Shown here one piece after another: positions 1-8,292 of a stretch of DNA of 64,000 nt; position 1 is the stretch's first letter, and each line of letters begins with the position of its first letter. The translations under genes and the position numbers were made by a program. Source of the stretch: Fulvia fulva (lineage: Eukaryota > Ascomycota > Dothideomycetes > Mycosphaerellales > Mycosphaerellaceae); contig NC_063016.1 in the NCBI RefSeq assembly GCF_020509005.1, forward strand, positions 4,898,001 to 4,962,000, written 5' to 3'. Under the pieces are notes generated by a model, which was given only the letters and a program-made list of their open reading frames with translations, did not search any database and was not told where the DNA came from.

Positions 1-915
1 ATAGGAAGGTAAGAAATTGTTTATAGAGCAACTATAGAAAGAGAGGTAGAACAACTAGGTTATAGGGTATAGTAGACGCCCTTAGCTAGCGGGACAACCT
101 AAGGAATAGTTAGCTACAAAATCCGCGGTTAAGCACCCCCTAAAGCTTATCTACTACCGCCTTACGAGGGTATAGAGTAGTATAGTAACCTAACTACAAA
201 GCGAACACATCGGCCTCTAGGGGTACCTATTATAGAGGAAGGTTCTAGGATACACGAATACTAGCTACCCCTACGGCTATTACTCCTAGAACGTACGGTA
301 CGTACTCCTCGTCTATCCGAGGTGGTCGCTAGGAAGGGGGGAGTAGATAGTAAAGGCGAGGAACCGGACGATTAGGGCACTTCTTAATAACGCTAAGGAC
401 CTACGGCGTATTACGAACTAGATACTAGAGAAGGGCTAGCTAGAACAGTACCGCCTAGTAGGAGTAGTATAGGAAGAGAGGACACGACGTAGCGCGACGA
501 GACCGGCTAGGAGCGGGGGCTAACGGGGTAGTAACATAGACTACGTACGTTCAGAGGGAAAGCTAAACTAGATAAGGAGTAGTCGGGGGCGGGAAGGGTT
601 TTCACCTATTCGGGTTTCCCTTTGTATATAATAATAGATATATACCTATATAGGCCGGATAGGGTCCTAGAATAGGGGAATGACAAATCTATCTATCTAT
701 TATATTCCGCTATCCTACGTCGCTCTATACTAGTTTCTAGCGAGTTACTATTTACTAAACTATCTCTAGCTATTTACTAAAATCTAACCTATATTTAGCC
801 GACTTTCCTCGGAGGATGCTATTTTATACCTTAAAGACCCTCTAGTATCTTTAATCGACGCGTACTTAAGTAGGTAAAGAGTAGGAGGGGGGCTCTTACG
901 AGGTAGGAGTAGGGG
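1..915. repeat. RIP-degraded repeat DNA
   Basis: No gene can be read here. The composition is skewed as expected for RIP: TpA is very frequent while CpA and TpG are scarce, although CpG is retained. For example, bases 61-120 contain 11 TpA, two CpA and no TpG. Stop triplets TAG and TAA litter all frames. The texture changes to normal coding-type DNA between about 900 and 960. This is probably the edge of a mutated transposon copy; the original family cannot be recognised. Confidence 0.75.
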
Positions 916-1160
916 CCCCGCCGATGTGCCCTCCCCGAGGCGCAACCGCGACGTGCAAGACATTCGTTGTATAAGTGAGCTTGGTAAATAGCTACCCGCG
1001 CTTTGGTGAATAGCAAGTGGCGGTTTCGGCGTCGAGCTCCGCAATCGTGAGAAGCTCTGTCGATTCAACAACGTGGCCGCCAAGCCGTGAACGAGCTTGT
1101 TGGTCCTGCACAGCACAGTGCTCCTGGACGATGCGCGCAAAAGCTTGTCCACGGCCGGTT

Positions 1161-1657
1161 CTTTGACTGGCCACAAGCTTCGCCGCACCCCAGCAATCGC
1201 CGCACCCCAGTGACTTTTTATCATCAACACCACCAATATTGCTCATATCAACTTGATTCTTTTCCCAAAGTGTTCGCAGCTATCTGTTTCCATATTCTGC
1301 ATACTCATATCGCGTAAAAACACGTTGTGTTGCCGAGAGGTTGGTGTTGACGCTTCGGCATGGGATTTTGGTGAGAGCCCCACCAAAGCTTCATGCGCCC
1401 GTGTCGAGATTCACGCGTTTCTTGCTTTCTCACCACCTCACCACATACAACAACACACCATGGAGCCCACTATAGTGCCCACAGGCTCTCAAATTCTGTA
1501 TTCGCGATGCTATTCTGAGCAATTTGAGCTACATATCGTGTATTTTGAGCGTGTGTGGCAATTGATACAAGCCAGCAACACCATGTGTCGGAACGCGAGA
1601 ATCCGAGCTGGGGTGCGGCGATTGCTGGGGTGCGGCGAAGCTTGTGGCCTTTGACTG
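1161..1657. mobile_element. MULE-type MITE with 41-bp TIRs and 9-bp target duplication
   Basis: Bases 1170-1210 and 1608-1648 are perfect 41-bp inverted repeats (beginning GCCACAAGCTTCG). They are flanked directly by identical 9-bp direct repeats CTTTGACTG at 1161-1169 and 1649-1657. Each TIR contains a 14-bp motif, TCGCCGCACCCCAG, twice. The 479-bp element has no convincing ORF. A 9-bp target duplication with long TIRs is typical of Mutator-like elements, so this is most simply a non-autonomous MULE derivative. Because TIRs and duplication are undamaged and show no RIP, insertion is probably recent. The boundary is ambiguous by 1 bp because the TIR match extends one base into the duplication. 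Confidence 0.85.
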
Positions 1658-2049
1658 TGCTTGTAGCCCCCGATACTCACTTGACCTTGACCTTACTATC
1701 ACCAACAACATGGGTGTCCTGTGGTGCTTAATGGCTAACGCGACTCTAATTTAGACCATGAAACTACGCGAACCACTTTCACAACGACCTCCTACCACGC
1801 ACGACTCTTGTGGTTCCAGGTTCTTCTTATGTATCCTGATCAACCGTCTGGGTCCCACGCGAACCCACATCTTCTATACCCACAGAAGAGGTGAGGTTGC
1901 GCAAGGCCAATAGCACCAAGCAGACAATACAGAATCTCCTTGCGGCAGATGTCTTGAATCCCTACGAAGAAATCTCAAATACAAAGACGGCCGCCAAGCA
2001 TTATAACAAGAGGTCGGTCGGTTGGAGGCACAGCGTTAAGGAGATAAGT
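1658..2049. other. Intergenic / 5' region of the RING-PH-VWA gene
   Basis: There is no gene of its own. An open frame continuous with the downstream gene starts near 1891 but has no ATG before 2050. AGAAGAG|GTGAGG at 1884-1896 resembles a splice donor, so an upstream 5' exon is possible. Confidence 0.4.
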
Positions 2050-5000
2050 ATGAGACGCCCCCTTCTATACGCTGCACGATTCGTGTTGTGTCTTGCCGCA
2101 AAGCAAAGATGGCTGACTTCCGTGTGCCCAGGTGCTGTCTCAGCTCCCCAGGAAAGTCAACCTTCGCTAAATTTGGACCATCATCTGGCGGGTTCTAGGT
2201 CACATCACAGCGACACAGTCAAGCGTAGGTCTTCTGGTCGCAACTTCTTTTCCAGCTTGACCAGCAAATCACGTTCCAAGCAATCGCAAATTCGCGACAT
2301 GTACGCGGCCAAAGGTAACTCGCGCAAGGAACGAAGCTTCATTGGTAATAGCTGTGCGGCATGCGACGAACCCGTTGAGCACATGCTCCGGGGTGAACGA
2401 GTACAATCGTTGTCCTGCGGGCATGTGGCACACGAAGCATGCCTCTACGAATACATCAGCGAGTTCAAGGCGAAGGACTGTCCGACCTGTGGTCAAGTAC
2501 TGGGACTTGACACCACCCGAGGAGGCAACTTGGATTTTGAGAAATTCAACAAGATTGTACGAGATGCACCCGTTGCTAGCTTGCGAGAGCGTTGGGAGCC
2601 CACTTCGACGCCTTTGCCTTGGGAGCCGGAACCTGTTCGTCGACCGAGCACAATCGAGCACCACCAACCAGTCCCGCAAAGACCCGCCAAACATCATTTG
2701 ATTCCCGCGCAACAGCAGGGTACCGAGCACGACTGGGACGAGCACCTACTGCCTGCAAAGCCTCAATCAATCGAAAACTACGAAGCAAAACACAATGGCT
2801 CACATGGATCGCAGACGTCCCATGGTCGTACTGTCAGTGGAGAGACCAACATGCCCGCGAGGAACGACTACTCTGATGTCTACTCTGTTGTGGGTAGGCG
2901 GCATGATTACGATGTCCAGTCAATGGAGGCCTCAGTAAAGAGCCCACGGCATCTTTCTCGATATCCCATACCAGCTCCTACCGTAACGGTCCGCAGCGAG
3001 TTCCCAACATTAAGCAAGTCGAGGCACCAACAAAGCTTGACTTGTCTGGTGACTGTGGAGGTAGTGGAGGGTAGCTGGCAACCACAATCCGAAGACCTAC
3101 GCAGTCCTCCTGCTGTGCCATCGCCCATACCAGGGGAGAGATTCGAGACCCCAACGCCCCAGCCTACTTTGTCATTCGCACCCCGAGCGGTCGACAGTGT
3201 ACACGAGGACCTGGCGCTTATAGCGAAGAAGGAGGAGCTTTTCAAAAGAGTCGTAGATTGGCATGGCCTGGACTTTGAACGCTTTGGAAAGCTCATATTA
3301 CATGGCATAGTCCGTGTCGGCAAAAACCGCCAGTCATGGCAGGAACTGGAATGCTATCTCTTCAGCGAGATGCTGATCTGCGTGAAAGAGAAGAAGGTTC
3401 CGTCAACCACGAGTCAGCACCGGGAGGATCCGAGGCCACAGCCGCGGTGCACACTGAAAGGATCCATCTTGATCAGGCGTCACTTGAAGGCAGTGGAGCT
3501 CGATCGCGACGAGGATATCCTTACGTTGATACTGTCCGTCGCTGAGCTACCGGCATTTCACTTGCACTTCAACGACTCGCAGGAGCTGGAGACCTGGCGA
3601 CGAACTTTGAACAGCATCAACCGACCCGAGCCACCGACACCTGTGCGACCCGACTTCGATCACGATGCATCTGGTACGGACGAGGAGGACTATGTGTCAC
3701 GACAAAAGCGAAGGATATCATCACTACCATCGTCATCTTATGGTGCTACACGGTCGCAGGCCACCGCGCCAACCGAGTACTCCGGCAATGGCGTCCAAGA
3801 TATTCGTCTCGGAACTTCTTCGCTCCACGTACCCTTAGACATTGTCGTCGTTGTGCCTGTGTCCGCATCCATGCATGGATTGAAGATCAACCTGCTCAGG
3901 GATGCGCTGCGATTCTTAGTCTCGGGCCTGGGTGAGCGCGATCGCATGGGTTTGGTCACGTTCGGATCAGGAGGAGGGGGCGTTCCTTTGGTCGGCATGG
4001 CGACCAAGAGTTGGCAAGGATGGTCTGGCGCCCTGGAATCGATCCAACCGATACACCACAAGACCATGCGCGCAGATGTGGTGGAAGGCGCAAGTGTGGC
4101 AATGGATCTGTTGATGCAGCGGAGGTCCTCCAATCCGCTGTCGCACATTTTGCTCATAAGCGACTCTGCTGCTTCTGAGACAGAGAGCGTCGAATTCGTT
4201 GTGCAAAGAGCAGAAGCCGCGAAGGTCGGCATTCATTCTTTCGGTCTCGGCCTAACGCATAAACCAGATGCCATGGTGGAACTGTCGACCAAGACAAAGG
4301 CCTCTTATACATATGTGAAAGACTGGATGATGTTGCGCGAGTGTTTAGCTGGCTGCATTGGTGCGCTCCAGAGCGTGTCGCACCAGAACGCAAAGCTGCG
4401 TTTACGATTACCTGAAGGCTCGCCAGCCAAGTTCGTGAAGATCAGCGGAGCATTTCAGATCACAAAGCGTGCAACAGGGCGAGACGCCGAAGCATCGTTG
4501 GGTGATCTGCGCTTCGGTGACAAGCGGGATGTCCTGGTTCAGCTAGCTATACAGCCGGAGAATTCGACGCCCGACAGCATTCCCTCCGATCCTTGGGAGA
4601 GCATGATATCCGGGCTCGAAGCTCTGGGACCAATTGACCAGGAAGACCAGCGGACTCTGTCTGTGGAAGAGCTGCCCCTGCTGCAGGCAGATTTGGTCTG
4701 GAGCGATGTCGTCCGGGACTGCCAACTGTCACAATTGCCTCGACCGTCATTACTGGCCATCACGATGCTGCCGTCGTCGAAGAAGACGGCATATGGACGA
4801 CCTGTCACACCACCAATACCACCTCACCCGTCCATCGTGCAGCGCAGGATGGAGCTGCTAACGTCGGACATGCTTTCCCGTGCGTTAAGTCTAGTCAGCA
4901 GAGGACAGCATGAGCGTGCACACCACCTGTTGTCAGAGACGCGGTCCATTCTGAAGGGACTAGCCAAAGGCGGACTTCCACCTCTCCCGTCTCCAGCACC

Positions 5001-5406
5001 GACCACTGCCTCGCCTCCAACTCCACGCGCGCCAGAACACCAAATGTCAGCTCTGGACACTACTTTCCCCCCTCCGCCCCCCTCGAGCCGTAGTCCTATC
5101 TCGCCATACGAGAGTGAGCCAACTAGTCCATTCGTCCCGGCAGCAGGAATTGACAGATCGACTATGCTGGCGCTTGACATGGAGCTCGAGTCGAGCTTGG
5201 AATGGATCTGTCACCCTGCGGTCTTCAGCCGGGATGCACGCAAAGCTGTTCTTCAAGCGATCGGGGTCGTCAGCTCGCAGCGCGGCTACACGTTCCGGAC
5301 GGCGTCAGAAGCTCTTTGGGCAGGCCGCATTCCCGGAGTTCGACGGCTCACTGACCGCAGTCGCGAGTGGCGGCAGGCGGGAGATGAACGCATCATGTAC
5401 AACTGA
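2050..5406 (+). CDS. RING-H2 / PH / von Willebrand A domain protein (Far1/Ste5-like architecture)
   Basis: This 1118-aa protein (counted from the first in-frame ATG) has three recognisable domains. A RING-type zinc finger lies at about residues 102-147 (CAAC, CGH..H..C, CPTC ligands). A PH domain lies at about 414-523 (HGIVRVGKNRQSW to ETWRRTLNSI). A VWA fold lies at about 595-770. The order RING-PH-VWA is that of the fungal mating MAPK scaffolds Far1 and Ste5, and a scaffold or ubiquitin-ligase role in signalling is inferred. The VWA MIDAS motif DxSxS is degraded: the Asp position reads PVSAS, so metal binding is doubtful, as in scaffold-type VWA domains. The C-terminus is proline-rich (about 975-1035) followed by a helical block. 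The start is uncertain: a second ATG at 2109 in another frame, and a donor-like site at 1891, suggest an unresolved 5' intron. Confidence 0.8.
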   Translation: MRRPLLYAARFVLCLAAKQRWLTSVCPGAVSAPQESQPSLNLDHHLAGSRSHHSDTVKRRSSGRNFFSSLTSKSRSKQSQIRDMYAAKGNSRKERSFIGNSCAACDEPVEHMLRGERVQSLSCGHVAHEACLYEYISEFKAKDCPTCGQVLGLDTTRGGNLDFEKFNKIVRDAPVASLRERWEPTSTPLPWEPEPVRRPSTIEHHQPVPQRPAKHHLIPAQQQGTEHDWDEHLLPAKPQSIENYEAKHNGSHGSQTSHGRTVSGETNMPARNDYSDVYSVVGRRHDYDVQSMEASVKSPRHLSRYPIPAPTVTVRSEFPTLSKSRHQQSLTCLVTVEVVEGSWQPQSEDLRSPPAVPSPIPGERFETPTPQPTLSFAPRAVDSVHEDLALIAKKEELFKRVVDWHGLDFERFGKLILHGIVRVGKNRQSWQELECYLFSEMLICVKEKKVPSTTSQHREDPRPQPRCTLKGSILIRRHLKAVELDRDEDILTLILSVAELPAFHLHFNDSQELETWRRTLNSINRPEPPTPVRPDFDHDASGTDEEDYVSRQKRRISSLPSSSYGATRSQATAPTEYSGNGVQDIRLGTSSLHVPLDIVVVVPVSASMHGLKINLLRDALRFLVSGLGERDRMGLVTFGSGGGGVPLVGMATKSWQGWSGALESIQPIHHKTMRADVVEGASVAMDLLMQRRSSNPLSHILLISDSAASETESVEFVVQRAEAAKVGIHSFGLGLTHKPDAMVELSTKTKASYTYVKDWMMLRECLAGCIGALQSVSHQNAKLRLRLPEGSPAKFVKISGAFQITKRATGRDAEASLGDLRFGDKRDVLVQLAIQPENSTPDSIPSDPWESMISGLEALGPIDQEDQRTLSVEELPLLQADLVWSDVVRDCQLSQLPRPSLLAITMLPSSKKTAYGRPVTPPIPPHPSIVQRRMELLTSDMLSRALSLVSRGQHERAHHLLSETRSILKGLAKGGLPPLPSPAPTTASPPTPRAPEHQMSALDTTFPPPPPSSRSPISPYESEPTSPFVPAAGIDRSTMLALDMELESSLEWICHPAVFSRDARKAVLQAIGVVSSQRGYTFRTASEALWAGRIPGVRRLTDRSREWRQAGDERIMYN

Positions 5407-5702
5407 GAGCAGCATTCCCCTTCCCAAGATAGCGGGAGCACACATATCCTGGACAGAATACCTTCTTTACTTCGATACCCTAATAGCGTTCTCTGGAGAT
5501 CACGAAACGCTACGACCTCACGAGGACACGGTACCACGACCATATCTCTTTCCCGACTGTAGATACCATCACCACATACACAACAGAAAAGTCGCAGATC
5601 TCATATGTATGTACAAACACGTACTGGGTGGCACATGTCTGAAAGTTCAACTTGAGAACGAACTCGAGGGTGGAGGTGTAGGACGCTGCACATATGGACA
5701 TC
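5407..5702. other. 3' flank of the RING-PH-VWA gene
   Basis: Non-coding flank. It contains no recognisable gene and ends at the long inverted repeat that starts at 5703. Confidence 0.4.
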
Positions 5703-5849
5703 ACATCTACCACGGTCATTTCGGATCCTCAGCATCTCGGTAGCGCGCGGGTACATCCTCTCACGATAAGGATATTTTGGCTGTCGAAGCGGCGTATATT
5801 CCGACACGCTTCCGAGATGCTGAGGATCCGAAATGACCGTGGCAGATGT
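5703..5849. repeat. 38-bp inverted repeat (long hairpin, MITE-like)
   Basis: Bases 5703-5740 and 5812-5849 are reverse complements over 38 bp with a single mismatch, separated by 71 bp. Complementarity continues weakly inward (AGCG.G.GG), with C/T differences. No convincing target duplication is visible at the ends. It could be a small MITE remnant or a hairpin in the 3' region of the preceding transcript. Confidence 0.8.
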
Positions 5850-6003
5850 TAATAGAAGTACCTGTACTATTGGACACCTCTAGCACTTGAAGGTATTACA
5901 GCCAACAAATCCTCTTATCATCGAATGTCTCAATCTCCAACAAACACCGCACTTTGCTTTCGCCCTCCCCGACTTTGCACCCCCCCGCAAGCGCCTAGTG
6001 AAG

Positions 6004-6426
6004 ATGACCGACTTTCACGCCGGCATTGTCTACAGGGATGCTTCGAACCTTCTTCAACGAAAGTCCTCCCCCAACCCACGTGCGGGAACAAAGGACAGGG
6101 CAGGGATCTTCTTCGAACAGGGTTTCCAAGAGTCGAAAGCAACGGATGTCAGAAGCAGCTACGGTACTACTTTACTCTTGAAGGCACACTGCCATATTTG
6201 CGAATTCTTTCAGCTACAGTCTGGCACGCTCGCACGGTTTTTCATGTCCTCTTTGAGATCATCCCACGCGAGGCGTGGTGTGCGATTTGTTGGTGTTTGG
6301 TGGGGAGTGTGGAGGAATGGTGATACATGCGATGTGAGATGGATATGTGTTGGGTGGTACTTTTTGACTTTACAGCTTATTGCTAGGAGGAAGTGGTGGA
6401 AGGGTGGCTGGCATATCGTTGTCTAG
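6004..6426 (+). CDS. Doubtful small ORF, 140 aa
   Basis: An open frame runs from the ATG at 6004 (MTDFHAGIVYRDASN) to a stop at 6424-6426. The first 60 residues have ordinary coding composition, but the end is Trp- and Arg-rich (VGVWWGVWRNG, RRKWWKGG) and looks like translated non-coding DNA. No family is recognised. It sits between the 38-bp hairpin and a second, imperfect inverted repeat. I list it because nothing else explains the stretch 5850-6480, but would not defend it as a gene. Confidence 0.15.
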   Translation: MTDFHAGIVYRDASNLLQRKSSPNPRAGTKDRAGIFFEQGFQESKATDVRSSYGTTLLLKAHCHICEFFQLQSGTLARFFMSSLRSSHARRGVRFVGVWWGVWRNGDTCDVRWICVGWYFLTLQLIARRKWWKGGWHIVV

Positions 6427-6487
6427 TTGGGCATTTCGGATGTCCAGGGTAGGATGATACGCTTGCGGGGTTATATGGTAGAGATTA

Positions 6488-6631
6488 TACAGCGTCTTCG
6501 AGCAGCCGAGTTACATTTTAGATCCCGGCGGACCGATCATCCTGGCAAAATCCAGGTGTAGAGCCAATATGCCAACATCGATCTGGCGGCAGCTAAAAGC
6601 GCATTTTACTCGGCTGCATGAAGACGCTGTA
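6488..6631. repeat. Imperfect 24-bp inverted repeat
   Basis: TACAGCGTCTTC.GCAGCCGAGT at about 6488-6511 recurs in reverse complement at about 6608-6631, with two central mismatches and about 95 bp between the arms. It lies directly upstream of the 66-bp tandem duplication. It may be a decayed small transposon end; there is no target duplication. Confidence 0.5.
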
Positions 6632-6744
6632 CTCGTGATTGTCATTACTTCGAGAAGGATACTCGAAGTTTGAGCTCGCAGACCGAAGCTTCGAGCCGCC
6701 TCAGAAGCGGAGCGAAGCCTGGGAGTTACAGAGCAGTACACTGA

Positions 6745-6882
6745 TGCGGTGAGGTAGCGCAGCATGAGACGTCAATACTGTTAAGCGAGATGGATCTCGA
6801 GTACATAAGCTGCGGTGAGGTAGCGCAGCATGAGACGTCAATACTGTTAAGCGAGATGGATCTCGAGTACATAAGCTGCGGT
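6745..6882. repeat. 66-bp perfect tandem duplication
   Basis: The unit 6745-6810 is repeated without a mismatch at 6811-6876, followed by the first 6 bp of a third copy (TGCGGT, 6877-6882). Each unit contains the short palindrome CGAGATGGATCTCG. It lies in the 3' flank of the convergent STE14 gene. The perfect identity implies a recent slippage or unequal-exchange event. Confidence 0.95.
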
Positions 6883-7013
6883 ATGAGGCACACGGTCCAT
6901 CAACACCGAGCGGAAACCGGTCCTGATTGTGGCGTCTTTGCTTCCATCCTCAGCTTGACGATGGTCTAGGTGCGATGCCTGCTACGTCTTGGCTCTGTGC
7001 TGCGTAACTCATC

Positions 7014-7931
7014 TCATCGAATGAAGGGTATCTTGGTCCCTGTCCTCTTCTTGAAGTCCTCGTACTTCTCTCCAAAAAACGAGATGAGGTACTTCTCCTC
7101 GCCTGTTGCACAGATTAGCACGAACATACGTATCCAGTAAGATCTTGATGGTAGCTCACCCCTGATTCTGTCGTTGAAGAACTGCCACAGCACAATGACA
7201 TAGCCCACTAAACACACCTTGTTCCCCACCAAGACCTGCGTCCCAACCGCCCACCAAAAGAAGCCAAAGTAACTCGGATGTCTAAAGTACGAGTATATAC
7301 CATCAGTGACCAGCTCATGGTCGTCCTTCTTCTTGCCCTGCACAATGTGATTGAAGTTCGTGCCCGCCTGACACATAGCAATCGTCCTCACCACCTGCCC
7401 AACAAGCACAAGCACAACGCCAGCCAGGATCGTGATGGCGTACACTCCGGTCTTTTGGTAGACAGGGAAGAACTGACTGACAACGATTTCCAATGTTGCA
7501 CAGCTGTGCGCTATGTTGTATGCGGCCCCGTTGCTGAAGAGGAGGAAACTCGAGGCTTTGCAGGAGGGAGCATTGTAGCGGGCTGTAGTCCAGTACTCGA
7601 GGAAGTGGAAGATGCTGAGGCAAACGAGGAAGGCTGGCAGTCTCCACCATGTTGAGCCAATGCTGACGAGATAGGCTGTTAGGACGATTGTGCCCGTGAA
7701 AGCATTGCCTAAGCCGAATGCTTGAACACCGATGTAAGAGAGGTCGCGGACTCCGCCAGGAAGGAGTGCTTCGTCGAAGGCAAGGTGTTCTTCGGGGAGG
7801 ACTTGGTACTCATTGTCGTCCTCGACTTCGTGGGCGCTGGCGACAGGATCGACGGGCGGATTGGGAATGCCGTTCGTGGTGGTGGTGGTGGTGGTGGTGT
7901 CTGCAGAGGATGACTGCGAGAGACCAGCCAT
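7014..7931 (-). CDS. STE14: Protein-S-isoprenylcysteine O-methyltransferase (ICMT)
   Basis: This enzyme methylates the C-terminal prenylcysteine of CAAX proteins (Ras, Rho, a-type pheromone) in the ER membrane. The start MAGLSQ at 7931 is preferred to an upstream in-frame ATG. The protein has a Thr-rich N-terminus (eight Thr encoded by GGT/CCA-type repeats), several hydrophobic segments, and the family C-terminus: TDGIYSYFRHPSYFGFFWW with its RHPxY cofactor motif, then EEKYL and GTKIPFI. A 57-bp intron at 7103-7159 (GTGAGC, GCTAAT branch, CAG) joins FNDRIRG to EEKYL. It is a multiple of three with no stop, so the unspliced frame reads through. The spliced product is 286 aa, normal for the family. 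It is divergently transcribed from the NFKBIL1-like gene. Confidence 0.93.
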   Translation of the reverse strand: MAGLSQSSSADTTTTTTTTNGIPNPPVDPVASAHEVEDDNEYQVLPEEHLAFDEALLPGGVRDLSYIGVQAFGLGNAFTGTIVLTAYLVSIGSTWWRLPAFLVCLSIFHFLEYWTTARYNAPSCKASSFLLFSNGAAYNIAHSCATLEIVVSQFFPVYQKTGVYAITILAGVVLVLVGQVVRTIAMCQAGTNFNHIVQGKKKDDHELVTDGIYSYFRHPSYFGFFWWAVGTQVLVGNKVCLVGYVIVLWQFFNDRIRGELPSRSYWIRMFVLICATGEEKYLISFFGEKYEDFKKRTGTKIPFIR

Positions 7932-8292
7932 GTTGGTGATCAGGTGCAAGGGAGTGTGATGCGGTATCACTGGGCGAGACTGCGGTCAGTCTTCATGTCG
8001 TGCGAGCCCATGAAGAGAGAAAGGTCGGCGGATAATGCAAAGAGACTAGACTCTGTTTCATCCATTTCCGTCATCACATGTTAACAATCTTAAGACGCGT
8101 GCGAGACCCTGTCGCGGCTCGGCTGTCGGCAAGTGGGGGTCGGCTCGTGCTTCTCTTTTCAATGAATGGCGCTGACTCTCAGTGTGTTCACCTCGCTACG
8201 ACGCTCTGTTCGAATGCACTTGGGCACCGAATTCCGGGGCGCATAGTAGCCGAGATGCGTAATCTACGATACGACGACACAGGACAGCAGAA
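7932..8292. promoter_or_regulatory. Shared divergent promoter region of STE14 and the NFKBIL1-like gene
   Basis: The 361 bp between two divergent start codons holds no gene. Both promoters must lie here or overlap the 5' leaders. No specific binding site is identified. Confidence 0.5.

Noticed and set aside
784..1711. Several overlapping ORFs of 60-150 aa around the MITE
   Set aside because: They cross the TIRs and RIP boundary, have no domain features and overlap each other on both strands.
6488..6882. A single larger transposon spanning the inverted repeat and the 66-bp duplication
   Set aside because: Arms are imperfect, no target duplication is visible, and the two features have no shared ends.
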